A stretch of DNA of 64,000 nt from JALORV01 sp963780715 (GCA_963780715.1 CAWADK010000017.1:62001-126000), one strand, 5' to 3'. Shown: positions 37,941-48,828, counted from the stretch's first letter. Notes: a model not told the origin generated them from the letters alone. Made by a program: numbers and translations.

Positions 37941-38554
37941 CCCCCGCCAGTCCCAGCGAGGCTGAAGCGCCCGCGAAGTCAGTCACGTGGTTGTCGCGCG
38001 GTGCCCGAGCGATGCTCGCGATGTTCGGATGGCAGGTGCGCTTCGAGGGATTCCCGGGACCCCGCGGGATCGCGATCGTCTACCCGCACACCTCCAACTG
38101 GGATTTTGTCATCGGATTGCTGGCCAAGTGGACGATCGATCTGCCGATCCGCTGGGTCGGCAAGGAGTCGCTGTTCAGGGGATTCGCCGGTGCGACGCTG
38201 GGACGGCTGATGCGGCTATGGGGCGGACGACCGGTCGACCGGCAACACTCCAGCGGCGCCGTCGAACAGCTCGCGACCCTGATGCAATCGGAACCCTGGT
38301 TCTGGCTGGGCATTTCACCCGAAGGAACCCGCAGGAAGACCGACCGCCTGCGCTCGGGCTTTTATCACCTCGCGCTGAAACTCGACCTGCCGGTCGGCCT
38401 GGCCTACATCGATTACAGCCGCCGCGAGATCGGCGTCACGCGCTTCGTGCACATGAGCGGCGATCAGGCGCGCGACCTCGACACGCTGCGCGACTATTAC
38501 GCCGACAAGGTCGGCCGCCATCCCGAGCAGGCCAGCACGATCACGTTCAAATGA
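37937..38554 (+). CDS. 1-acyl-sn-glycerol-3-phosphate acyltransferase-like protein
   Basis: A PlsC-family acyltransferase of about 205 residues. The catalytic HX4D box is HTSNWD and the second motif is SPEGTRRK; a third block is LDLPVGLAYIDY. These enzymes add acyl groups to lysophospholipids or related acceptors in the inner membrane. There is no ATG near the N-terminus: TTG at 37937, overlapping the dut stop, is my choice, while ATG codons about 25-28 residues later would cut into the first conserved segment only slightly. Substrate not determined. Confidence 0.83.
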   Translation: MTPASPSEAEAPAKSVTWLSRGARAMLAMFGWQVRFEGFPGPRGIAIVYPHTSNWDFVIGLLAKWTIDLPIRWVGKESLFRGFAGATLGRLMRLWGGRPVDRQHSSGAVEQLATLMQSEPWFWLGISPEGTRRKTDRLRSGFYHLALKLDLPVGLAYIDYSRREIGVTRFVHMSGDQARDLDTLRDYYADKVGRHPEQASTITFK

Positions 38555-38593
38555 AAAGCGGCGCTGCGCGCCGCCAAGTAGTGCAGTTGTAGT

Positions 38594-38628
38594 GCAGGCG
38601 GGCGCCCGGCCGCCCGAAGCCCGCCTGC
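38594..38628. terminator. GC-rich hairpin after the acyltransferase gene
   Basis: A perfect 10 bp stem GCAGGCGGGC/GCCCGCCTGC with a 15-base GC-rich loop, between convergent genes. A smaller GCGGCG/CGCCGC hairpin precedes it at about 38560-38575. No T-run, so intrinsic termination is uncertain. Confidence 0.4.
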
Positions 38629-38644
38629 CTGATTAACTCGCCGC

Positions 38645-38685
38645 GAGCGCACGTGCGACCGCAACGCGGTCGCGTACGTGAGCGG
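38645..38685. repeat. REP-like palindromic repeat unit, copy 1
   Basis: GCGCACGTGCGACCGC-AAC-GCGGTCGCGTACGTGAGC forms an imperfect hairpin with a two-base bulge. Close relatives, one inverted, occur at about 43753-43796 and 44105-44143 in the large inverted-repeat element. Extragenic placement, abutting the 3' end of fccB, is typical of bacterial REP-type sequences. Confidence 0.65.
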
Positions 38686-38688
38686 CGA

Positions 38689-39981
38689 CTACGCCAGCAT
38701 GTCCGCCCAGATCGTCTGCGCCCAACCGTTGGCATAGGCGCCTTCCAGCGCCCACGATGCGCGATCCTGCGATGAAATGCCGCCCGCGCCCGCGACGGCC
38801 TCCATGGTTTTCTTCTCGGGGACCCAGCGGTGCACACTGGCCACGTGCACGGCGTTCTTGTCGTCGATGAAGCTGTAGCAGGTGTTGGCCATCATCGGTG
38901 GCGTCACGGAGCGGCCGTTGAGCAGTTCGACGATCGCCGCGGCCGCGGCTTTGCCATGCTGGTTCGCCATGTGGCCGGACTTCGGCATCGCCGGCGCCGA
39001 CAGCGTGGAATCGCCCAGCACGTGCACGCCCTTGACCTTGATCGACTCGAGGGTTGTCCAGTCGACCTCGCACCAGCGGTTGTTCGCCGTGATCAGCCCG
39101 GAGTCACGTGCAATGTTGGCCGCGCGCTGCGGCGGGATGAAGTTGACGACGTCGCCACGCACCTTGTCGCCGATCTCCGTGACCAGCGTGCCGCTCTTGA
39201 CGTCGATTTCGGTGACCGGCGAGCCGACGCGGTAGTCGACGATGCCCTTGTAGTCCTCGCCGAACACGCGCGAGAAGAGCGGCTTCTTCGACACATAGTC
39301 GGGATTGGCATCGAGCACGATCAGCTTGCTCTTCGGCTTCGCCTGCTTCAGATACCAGGCGATCTGGCAGGCGCGCTCGTACGGCCCCGGCGGGCAGCGG
39401 TACGGAGCCAGGGGAATTGCCATCACGACGACGCCGCCATCCTTCAGTTCGGTGAGCTGGCGGCGCAGCGCCACGGTCTGTGGCCCCGCCTTCCACGCGT
39501 GCAGCACCGTGCCCTCGGCAGCCGTCGACCAGCCCTGCAGCTTGTCGTACATGAATTCGATGCCGGGCGAGACCACCAGCCGGTCGTAGGGCAAGGTGCC
39601 GCCGGACGCCAGCCGAACCTGCTTCTTGTCCGCATCGATGGCGGTCACCGTGTCGCGCACGCGCTTGACGCCGTGCTTGTCGAGGCCGGTGTAGCTCACC
39701 GTGATGTCAGCCATCGTCTTTGAGCCCGCCAGTACCAGGTTCGAAATCGGGCAGGAGATGAAGGCCTCGTTCGGATCGACCAGCGTCACGTCGATCGTGC
39801 CTTCGGACCACAGGCGCAGGTACTTGGCCGTCGTGGCGCCGCCGTAACCGGCGCCGACCACCACTACCTTGCCGATGGATTTTTTCTCGCCCATCGTGGC
39901 GCAGGCGGCGAGCGAACCGGCGGCGGCGGTTGCCGACAGAGCCTTGAGCAGATCGCGCCGGGAAAATTGCGTCGAGTTCAT
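38689..39981 (-). CDS. fccB: flavocytochrome c sulfide dehydrogenase, flavoprotein subunit
   Basis: A 430-residue FAD protein of the sulfide:quinone reductase/FccB family. The N-terminus is a twin-arginine signal (SRRDLLKALSATAA) followed by a possible lipobox (LAAC). The FAD fingerprint is VVVVGAGYGGATTAKYL, the redox cysteines lie in AFISCPISNL and YRCPPGPYERACQIAWY, and HVLGDSTLSAPAMPKSGHMAN binds the flavin near the C-terminus. With its cytochrome subunit it oxidises sulfide to sulfur/polysulfide in the periplasm and reduces cytochrome c. It is ten bases downstream of fccA on the same strand. Confidence 0.93.
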   Translation of the reverse strand: MNSTQFSRRDLLKALSATAAAGSLAACATMGEKKSIGKVVVVGAGYGGATTAKYLRLWSEGTIDVTLVDPNEAFISCPISNLVLAGSKTMADITVSYTGLDKHGVKRVRDTVTAIDADKKQVRLASGGTLPYDRLVVSPGIEFMYDKLQGWSTAAEGTVLHAWKAGPQTVALRRQLTELKDGGVVVMAIPLAPYRCPPGPYERACQIAWYLKQAKPKSKLIVLDANPDYVSKKPLFSRVFGEDYKGIVDYRVGSPVTEIDVKSGTLVTEIGDKVRGDVVNFIPPQRAANIARDSGLITANNRWCEVDWTTLESIKVKGVHVLGDSTLSAPAMPKSGHMANQHGKAAAAAIVELLNGRSVTPPMMANTCYSFIDDKNAVHVASVHRWVPEKKTMEAVAGAGGISSQDRASWALEGAYANGWAQTIWADMLA

Positions 39982-39991
39982 CCGTTTCCCC

Positions 39992-40312
39992 TCAGCGTGC
40001 AGCGTTCTGCCGCGAAAAGTGTTCCGCAATCGCCTCGATCTGCGGGTCGGTATAGCCCTTGGCGAGCTGATGCATGATCGTTGCCGTGCGCTTGCCATCG
40101 CGGAAAGCTCTCATCTGCTCCACGATGGTGGCCTTGGGCTGGCCCGCGAGGCTCGGCATCGCGCCCTTGGCGTTACCCGTTGTGCCGTGACAATTGGCGC
40201 AATTGGCCGCGAGGTAGGCGGCGTTCGCCGGAATGGCAGGACCGCCCTGGGCAAGGGCCGCGGTGGTTGCCAGCGGCCAGACGAGGGTTGTGACCCATCT
40301 TGTCATTTTCAC
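39992..40312 (-). CDS. fccA: cytochrome c subunit of flavocytochrome c sulfide dehydrogenase
   Basis: A 106-residue secreted monohaem cytochrome c: signal peptide ending at ALAQG, haem site CANCH at residues 38-42, and a probable axial Met52 in GAMPSLAG. GGAG six bases upstream supports the GTG start at 40312. Its position directly before fccB identifies it as the electron-accepting subunit; only one haem site is present, unlike the two-haem subunit of purple sulfur bacteria. Confidence 0.9.
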   Translation of the reverse strand: MKMTRWVTTLVWPLATTAALAQGGPAIPANAAYLAANCANCHGTTGNAKGAMPSLAGQPKATIVEQMRAFRDGKRTATIMHQLAKGYTDPQIEAIAEHFSRQNAAR

Positions 40313-40324
40313 TGCTGTCTCCTC

Positions 40325-40363
40325 AAAAGAAAAAGCCCTCAGAGTCTTGAGGTCTCTGAGGGC
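40325..40363 (-). terminator. Rho-independent terminator of clpA
   Basis: On the minus strand: GCCCTCAGAG, nine-base loop, CTCTGAGGGC, then TTTTTCTTTT. It separates the clpS-clpA operon from fccA, whose start is only 13 bases further, so the fccAB promoter must overlap this terminator or lie before it. Confidence 0.9.
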
Positions 40364-40424
40364 CGACTATCCGGCACCTGGACCGGTGGCGTCAACCGGC
40401 AAGAGGGCGGCGGATCGGCATACC

Positions 40425-40445
40425 GACATGCCCAGGCGGCATGTC
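40425..40445. repeat. short perfect palindrome between clpA and its terminator
   Basis: GACATGCC-CAGGC-GGCATGTC, an 8 bp perfect stem with a five-base loop, upstream of the clpA terminator and about 110 bases before fccA. It could be an operator for fccAB or an RNA hairpin; no regulator is identified. Confidence 0.4.
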
Positions 40446-40455
40446 CCCGACCTTT

Positions 40456-42758
<2,303 letters not shown>

Positions 42759-42762
<4 letters not shown>

Positions 42763-43067
42763 GCTTCCTCCATCACGCACTGCAGCGGATGCTGGTGCTG
42801 GCGTGAATAACTGCAGACTTGCTCGACCTTGGTCGCGGCGATGTCGCGGGGGTAGACGCCACAGACGCCGCGTCCTTCGTGATGCACCTTCAGCATGATC
42901 TGGGTTGCCTGTTCTCTCCCTTTGCCGAAGAACTTCTGCAGCACTCCGACCACGAATTCCATAGGCGTGTAGTCGTCGTTCAGCAGGACCACCTGATACA
43001 TGGGCGGCGGCTTGACGCGAGAAGCCTGCTTCTCGACGACCGCACCTTCGTCAATCCGCTCACTCAT
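42759..43067 (-). CDS. clpS: ATP-dependent Clp protease adaptor ClpS
   Basis: A 102-residue adaptor that binds the ClpA N domain and delivers N-end rule substrates. Conserved elements include YQVVLLNDDYTPMEFVV, LKVHHEGRGVCGVY and EVAATK-like IAATKVEQV. A ~22-residue flexible N-terminal extension is typical. First gene of the clpS-clpA operon, divergent from cspA. Confidence 0.96.
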
Positions 43068-43493
43068 TGACCCGCATTCTAGGCAAACCGGTCTTGATTA
43101 ACGGTATACAAAAAGCGTACCAATCATACGGTAAATCATCTCGCGCACAGACGGATGTACCGCTATCGCAACGCGATGTGGACTTGCAACATAAGAGCGA
43201 AATTACGGCCTTCGGTTCCATCCGCACAGCGCCGACGACGTCGCGCTCGCCCACCGTGGCTCGGTCTGTCGGGCGGCACCGGACAAGGCTGGATCCCGCT
43301 TCAGGGGTGTGAGCACGACAACCGCTTGACCGACGCGGCTTTTGCTCGAACAATCGCTGCCGTCTGTTCCGGACGTGCAGGTGTCTGGGGCAGGCGCGCA
43401 CCCGAAATGGAGCACGGGTGCGCGGAATCGGGGCAGCGTCGGCGGCAGCAATGACAACGGAGCCGCCCCTTCATACGTGGGAAGGATGAAGGC
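43068..43493. other. clpS/cspA divergent region with long cspA leader
   Basis: 426 bases with no convincing gene. A less GC-rich pocket near 43090-43140 probably holds the promoters. The cspA-proximal half contains a strong hairpin GCGCACCCG/CGGGTGCGC (about 43397-43424) and the start-site hairpin listed separately. Long structured leaders are usual for cold-shock genes. Confidence 0.5.
43468..43492 (+). promoter_or_regulatory. hairpin sequestering the cspA ribosome-binding site
   Basis: CCTTCAT (43468-43474) can pair with ATGAAGG (43486-43492), the latter containing the AAGG Shine-Dalgarno directly before the cspA ATG at 43494. Such pairing would block ribosome entry at one condition and permit it at another, as in temperature-responsive csp leaders; function is inferred. 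Confidence 0.5.
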
Positions 43494-43700
43494 ATGGCAA
43501 CAGGAACGGTCAAGTGGTTCAACGACGCCAAGGGGTTCGGCTTCATTACGCCGGATGACGGGGGAGAAGACTTGTTTGCGCACTTCTCGGCGATCCAGAT
43601 GAATGGCTTCAAGACACTGAAGGAAGGCCAGAAGGTGCAGTTCGAAGTCGTGCAGGGGCCGAAGGGCAAGCAGGCATCGAACATCACCGCCGCTGCCTGA
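43494..43700 (+). CDS. cspA: cold-shock protein, CspA family
   Basis: A 68-residue single OB-fold RNA chaperone with both RNA-binding motifs: KWFNDAKGFGFI (RNP1) and DLFAHFS (RNP2, usually VFVHFS). It prevents or melts RNA secondary structure. The long leader and start-site hairpin suggest post-transcriptional control. Followed by a strong terminator. Confidence 0.97.
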   Translation: MATGTVKWFNDAKGFGFITPDDGGEDLFAHFSAIQMNGFKTLKEGQKVQFEVVQGPKGKQASNITAAA

Positions 43701-43720
43701 ACGGCAGCGCGCCGCTTACA

Positions 43721-43746
43721 GACCCCGCTGCGGCGGGGTTTTTTAT
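43721..43746 (+). terminator. Rho-independent terminator after cspA
   Basis: GACCCCGC-TGC-GGCGGGG followed by a TTTTTTATT tract, 21 bases past the cspA stop. Confidence 0.9.
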
Positions 43747-43751
43747 TGATT

Positions 43752-44148
43752 GCGCCGCTCACGTACGCGACCCTTCGGGCCGCACGTGCGCTCGCGGCGG
43801 TACGGTTCGCGCGTTGCGCGAACCGCTCAAGACTGATTGGTCGGCTGCGCTCCGGAGCGGCCGCGCGCTCCGCCGACACGCAACTGCACGGCACCTACCC
43901 TGCCCTCCGCCCAGCGGAAGGGGGTTGGCACTCCTCCCTGCACCCTCCTCGCCCGGCGAGGAGGGAAAGGAAATTCTGGCACTGCGAAGTGTGTCGCGGG
44001 GTGGAGTGCCCGCCTTTGTACTTCGGCGGAGCGCGCGGCCGCTCCGAAGCGAGCCGACCGATCAGCCCTGAGCGGCTCTCGCAAAGCGAGTGCCGTACCG
44101 CTCCGAGTGCACGTGCGACCGCGCAGCGGTCGCGTACACGAGGAGCGC
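43752..44148. repeat. about 400 bp composite inverted-repeat element
   Basis: The whole gap between the cspA terminator and the icd stop is an imperfect palindrome with arms of about 125 bases (43752-43876 and 44023-44148). The innermost 23 bases of each arm (43854-43876 and 44023-44045) are exact reverse complements, and the arms remain alignable out to the REP-like units at both ends. Each arm itself contains short hairpins, for example GGTTCGCG/CGCGAACC at 43804-43824. The ~146-base centre holds smaller inverted repeats (GGCACTCC with GGAGTGCC). No transposase or real gene is present; open frames inside are mirror images produced by the palindrome. It looks like a MITE- or REP-derived (REPIN-like) element. 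Confidence 0.75.
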
Positions 44149-44153
44149 AGGCC

Positions 44154-45401
<1,248 letters not shown>

Positions 45402-45649
45402 GGCGTCTCCGGGCGGTGTCTTCTTGTGAATGGCAGCGGCTCCGCACAACAACCCTGGCCGGCCGCTCGCCTCGATAGCAGGGTCAAGAGTTTACTCGGG
45501 CCGACTCTCGCTGGTCGGTCCTGCACATGACGCGTGTCAACCGTAAGCGTAGTACGGCCGTTATAGAGCCGACCACTCGGTCGTTCGCACCGAGGGAAGG
45601 CGTGCCGACACAGTGTCTGCCGTTATTTGATGTACCCAGGGAGAACGTA

Positions 45650-45940
45650 ATGAAGAAAGCAATTGCCGCGCTAACCAGCGCCCTTTTTGCCGGCGTCGTG
45701 CTGGCTCAAGCCGCGGCTCCGGCCGCTCCGGCCAAGGCTGCCACTCCGGCAACTCCGGCCGCGCCGGCAGCGGCGCCGGCAACTCCGGCCACTCCGGCGG
45801 CGGCTCCGGCGGCGAAGGCTGACGCGCCCAAGGCCGAAGCCAAGGCCAAGACCGACAAGAAGGCCAAGTCCACGAAGCCGACCAAGACCGAGACGAAGCC
45901 GAAGGCAGATGCGGCAGCAACCGACAAGCCGATGAAGTAA
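45650..45940 (+). CDS. secreted Ala/Pro/Lys-rich low-complexity protein
   Basis: A 96-residue protein. Residues 1-20 are a clear signal peptide (MKKAIAALTSALFAGVVLAQ). The rest is repetitive: Ala-Pro-Ala-Thr repeats (residues ~21-58), then an Ala/Lys/Thr-rich basic part with KTDKKAKSTKPTKTETKPK. No folded domain is evident; it resembles proline/alanine-rich periplasmic or wall-associated tails that may bind peptidoglycan or LPS electrostatically, which is only a guess. GGGAG upstream of ATG 45650 and a strong terminator right after the stop support a real single-gene transcript. Confidence 0.8.
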   Translation: MKKAIAALTSALFAGVVLAQAAAPAAPAKAATPATPAAPAAAPATPATPAAAPAAKADAPKAEAKAKTDKKAKSTKPTKTETKPKADAAATDKPMK

Positions 45941-45952
45941 TCGCCTCGCGGC

Positions 45953-45985
45953 AAAAAAAGGCAGGGACGTACCCTGCCTTTTTTT
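45953..45985 (+). terminator. Rho-independent terminator
   Basis: AAAAAAAGGCAGGG-ACGT-ACCCTGCCTTTTTTT, a strong, near-symmetrical terminator just after the Ala/Pro/Lys-rich gene. Confidence 0.93.
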
Positions 45986-46061
45986 CGCCTGTCGCACGAC
46001 ACCGTGACTCCTTCGCGGCCGCGGTAAAGTCACTCCTGAACTTCAACTCTCGAGCCAATCG

Positions 46062-46526
46062 ATGTCTTCGCTGTCGCGCCTTCCTGCTCAATGTATCGCG
46101 CTGCTCTTAGGCCTGACTCTGGCGAGCGGCGTCGGCGCGCAGTCCGGTCCGCAGCCGACGCTGCCCACGACGCGCCTGACCGCCGGAATGCACATCATCA
46201 CGGCGGAACTTGCCACCACACCGCAAAGCCGCACGATCGGCATGATGTTTCGCGAGAAGACGGCGCCCAATCACGGGATGCTATTTGTCTTTGAATACAA
46301 GGCCCAGCAGTGCTTCTGGATGCGCAACACCCCATTGCCGCTGACGATCGCGTTCATCGAGGATGACGGCACGATTCTCCAGCTCAATGACATGGCACCG
46401 AAGAACGATTCGTTGCACTGTTCACAGCGCCCCGTCCGCTTTGCGCTCGAAATGGAACAAGGCTGGTTCGCGCGCAAAGGTCTGGCCGTGGGCGCGAAGC
46501 TCGGTGGCCTGCCGGCCTCCCGCTGA
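46062..46526 (+). CDS. DUF192 family secreted protein
   Basis: A 154-residue protein with an N-terminal signal peptide (cleavage near GVGAQS, residue ~26) and the DUF192 domain: TIGMMFREKTAPNHGMLFVFE, CFWMRNTPLPLTIAFIEDDGTI and ALEMEQGWFARKGLAVGAKL. The domain forms a small beta-rich fold of unknown function. It stands alone between two terminator-like hairpins. Confidence 0.88.
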   Translation: MSSLSRLPAQCIALLLGLTLASGVGAQSGPQPTLPTTRLTAGMHIITAELATTPQSRTIGMMFREKTAPNHGMLFVFEYKAQQCFWMRNTPLPLTIAFIEDDGTILQLNDMAPKNDSLHCSQRPVRFALEMEQGWFARKGLAVGAKLGGLPASR

Positions 46527-46540
46527 ACTGGCCGCGAAAA

Positions 46541-46574
46541 TGACAACGGCCGCCCACAAGGGCGGCCGTTGTCA
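46541..46574. terminator. perfect 14 bp hairpin between DUF192 and sodB
   Basis: TGACAACGGCCGCC / GGCGGCCGTTGTCA with a six-base loop between convergent genes. No T-tract on either side, so it may act with Rho or as an RNA-stabilising stem. Confidence 0.55.
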
Positions 46575-46599
46575 CTGGCGCAGCGCCTGACAGCCCGCG

Positions 46600-47181
46600 T
46601 CAGCCGAAATTGCGGGCCGCAAAGTCCCAGTTGACGAGCGACGTCAGGAACGTCTCGACGAACTTGGGGCGCGCATTGCGGTAGTCGATGTAATAGGCGT
46701 GCTCCCACACATCGATCGTCAGAAGCGGCTTGTCGGCCGTGGTCAGTGGCGTGGCGGCGTTGCTGGTGTTGACCAGATCGACCGAACCGTCGCCCTTCTT
46801 GACGAGCCACGTCCAGCCCGAACCGAAGTTCCCGACGGCGCTCTTGGTGAACGCTTCCTTGAACGCGGCGTACGAACCCCACTTCTTCGCAATTGCCTGT
46901 CCCAGCGCACCGGACGGCTCGCCGCCGCCGCCGGGCTTCATGCAGTTCCAGAAGAACGTGTGGTTCCACACCTGGGCGGCATTGTTGAACACGCCGCCCG
47001 ACGACTTGCGCACGATGTCCTCGAGCGAGAGCGCCTCGAACTCGGTGCCCTTGATCAGGTTGTTCAGGTTGGTGACATAGGCCTGGTGATGCTTGCCGTA
47101 GTGGTACTCGAAGGTCTCCTTCGACATGTGGGGCGCGAGCGCATCGGTCGCGTAGGGAAGAGCCGGCAGCGTGTGTTCCAT
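46600..47181 (-). CDS. sodB: superoxide dismutase [Fe]
   Basis: A 193-residue Fe/Mn-SOD family protein that dismutates superoxide in the cytoplasm (no signal peptide). Metal ligands are His27, His74, Asp157 and His161 (DVWEHAYYIDYRN). Gln70 in the NAAQVWNHTFFW stretch is the position and residue typical of iron-type SodB. Length is normal. A possible -10 (TAGAAT, complement of 47215-47220) lies upstream. Follows xseA on the same strand. Confidence 0.96.
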   Translation of the reverse strand: MEHTLPALPYATDALAPHMSKETFEYHYGKHHQAYVTNLNNLIKGTEFEALSLEDIVRKSSGGVFNNAAQVWNHTFFWNCMKPGGGGEPSGALGQAIAKKWGSYAAFKEAFTKSAVGNFGSGWTWLVKKGDGSVDLVNTSNAATPLTTADKPLLTIDVWEHAYYIDYRNARPKFVETFLTSLVNWDFAARNFG

Positions 47182-47231
47182 GAAGGGCCTCGGGTGCGTT
47201 CGGTGAAAAACGAAATTCTATCGCCGTGCGC

Positions 47232-48608
47232 TCAGGCGACATCCTCATCGACCAGAGGGCCTTTGCTGTCGAGCGTCTCGACCCGAACGCCGGCGGCGCC
47301 CCTCGCCAGCACGATCCGAAGCGGGTCACCACGGGCAAGCGCCGCCACGTCTGTCACGGCACGTCCGTCAGCGGCAAGCGCGATCGCATAGCCCCGGTCC
47401 AGCACGGCGCTGGGATTCATCGCCGCGAGCCGGGCGGCCAGCGGCTGCAATCGTACGGCCCGCGCGGCGAGCAGCGCTTCGCCCGCCGCCAGCAGTCGGC
47501 CGCGGCGCGAGGCCGCCACGTCGAACTGCAGCGACGGACGCGCACGTAACCAGCGCGCGCGGCACGCCGCCACCTGCGCGCCGGCTCCCCCGACGACGCG
47601 GGCAGCGGCGGCGGCGGCGCGCGACCGCAGGCCGGCCACGCGTGATTCGAGTCCGGCGATCGGCGCGCGCGGCACTGCCAGGCTGCGCTGCGCAAAGTCG
47701 ATGCGCTGTGCCGCATCCTGCAGGCGGCCACGGAGCTGACGCGCCAAATGCTTCAGCTGCGACGCCAGCTCGTCGTGCAGGGCTGCGGCCGCTGGCGCCA
47801 CGAGTTCGGCGGCCGCGGTCGGCGTGGGCGCCCGCACGTCGGCCGCAAAATCGGCGATCGTGAAGTCGCTCTCGTGGCCGACGCCGACGATCACCGGAAT
47901 CGGACAGGCGCGGATCGCGCGTGCCACGACCTCTTCGTTGAAAGCCCAGAGGTCCTCAATGGATCCGCCGCCGCGCACCAGCAGGAGCGCATCGACCTCC
48001 GCCCGCTCACCCACGCGCGCGAGCATCTGCGCGATGCGCGCGCCCGCGTCGACACCCTGGACCGGCACCGGATACACGATGACGCGCACGTAGGGGGCAC
48101 GGCGCTTCAGGGCGCTGGCGACATCGCGCAGTGCGGCGGCCTGCAGCGATGTGACGACCCCGACAGCGCGCGGCAGCCGTGGCAGCACGCGCTTGCGCCG
48201 ATCGTCGAACAGACCTTCCGCGGCGAGGCGTTGCTTGAGCCTTAGGAACTCCTCGTAGAGTCGCCCGAGCCCGGAACGCTGCATGAATTCGACGTTGAGC
48301 TGGAACTCGCCCCGCGCCTCGTACAGTGAAACGATCGCGGTGGCCTCGACCGCGTCGCCCTCGCGCGGTTGCCAGCCGAGCAGACTGTTGCGTCCGCGGA
48401 ACATGACACACCGTACTTGCGCGATGTCGTCCTTGAGGACGAAGTACCAGTGCCCGCTCGCCGCGCGCGTCAGGTTGGAAACCTCGCCCTGGACCCGCAC
48501 CAGCGGGAAGCTGCGTTCCAGGAGGCCCGCAACGGCGCGGTTCAGCGCTGAAACCGTCAGCGGAGCCCGCGTCAATGCTGGATCCGGAAGCTCAGACCCA
48601 AGCGCCAT
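47232..48608 (-). CDS. xseA: exodeoxyribonuclease VII large subunit
   Basis: A 458-residue XseA, degrading single-stranded DNA with XseB. It has the N-terminal OB-fold (FPLVRVQGEVSNLTRAASGHWYFVLKD), the conserved DVASALKRRAP and VRGGGSIEDLWAFNEE catalytic-domain blocks, and the TPTAAAELVAP segment followed by a long coiled-coil region. I prefer ATG 48608; a GTG at 48635 would add nine residues. Divergent from exbB. Confidence 0.93.
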   Translation of the reverse strand: MALGSELPDPALTRAPLTVSALNRAVAGLLERSFPLVRVQGEVSNLTRAASGHWYFVLKDDIAQVRCVMFRGRNSLLGWQPREGDAVEATAIVSLYEARGEFQLNVEFMQRSGLGRLYEEFLRLKQRLAAEGLFDDRRKRVLPRLPRAVGVVTSLQAAALRDVASALKRRAPYVRVIVYPVPVQGVDAGARIAQMLARVGERAEVDALLLVRGGGSIEDLWAFNEEVVARAIRACPIPVIVGVGHESDFTIADFAADVRAPTPTAAAELVAPAAAALHDELASQLKHLARQLRGRLQDAAQRIDFAQRSLAVPRAPIAGLESRVAGLRSRAAAAAARVVGGAGAQVAACRARWLRARPSLQFDVAASRRGRLLAAGEALLAARAVRLQPLAARLAAMNPSAVLDRGYAIALAADGRAVTDVAALARGDPLRIVLARGAAGVRVETLDSKGPLVDEDVA

Positions 48609-48793
48609 GCGGGTTTCCGGGCAAAAAATGTCCACAACGCCTGTGGCGCCGCGCCGGCGCTCCCTGCGCGCCTCGTACGAACGGTTGAGTACCGTTCAAG
48701 CTCTTGATTTCGCGTCGCTTTTCCATCTGCTTACAGTGTGGGCACGACCTGTAAAGTCCGTGGAGACAAGGGTTTAGCATGGCGTGCAACAAG

Positions 48794-48828
48794 TTCTCCA
48801 CATACTTGTCCACAGGAACTGTGGAAAC
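48794..48828. promoter_or_regulatory. cluster of DnaA-box-like sites in the xseA/exbB gap
   Basis: TTCTCCACA (48794-48802) and TTGTCCACA (48806-48814) each match eight of nine positions of TTATCCACA, and an inverted TGTGGAAAC lies at 48820-48828. A fourth weaker one (ATGTCCACA) is near 48628. The 288-base gap 48609-48896 holds no gene. DnaA regulation is inferred only from the matches. Confidence 0.4.

Noticed and set aside
43067..43454. Short frames in the clpS/cspA gap
   Set aside because: No ribosome sites, no domain features and overlapping candidates in several frames; the region is better explained as promoter and cspA leader.
43814..44084. Two mirror-image short frames (85 codons each) on opposite strands starting MREPL
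   Set aside because: Both arise from the inverted-repeat arms being complementary, so their similarity is structural and not evidence for a gene pair.
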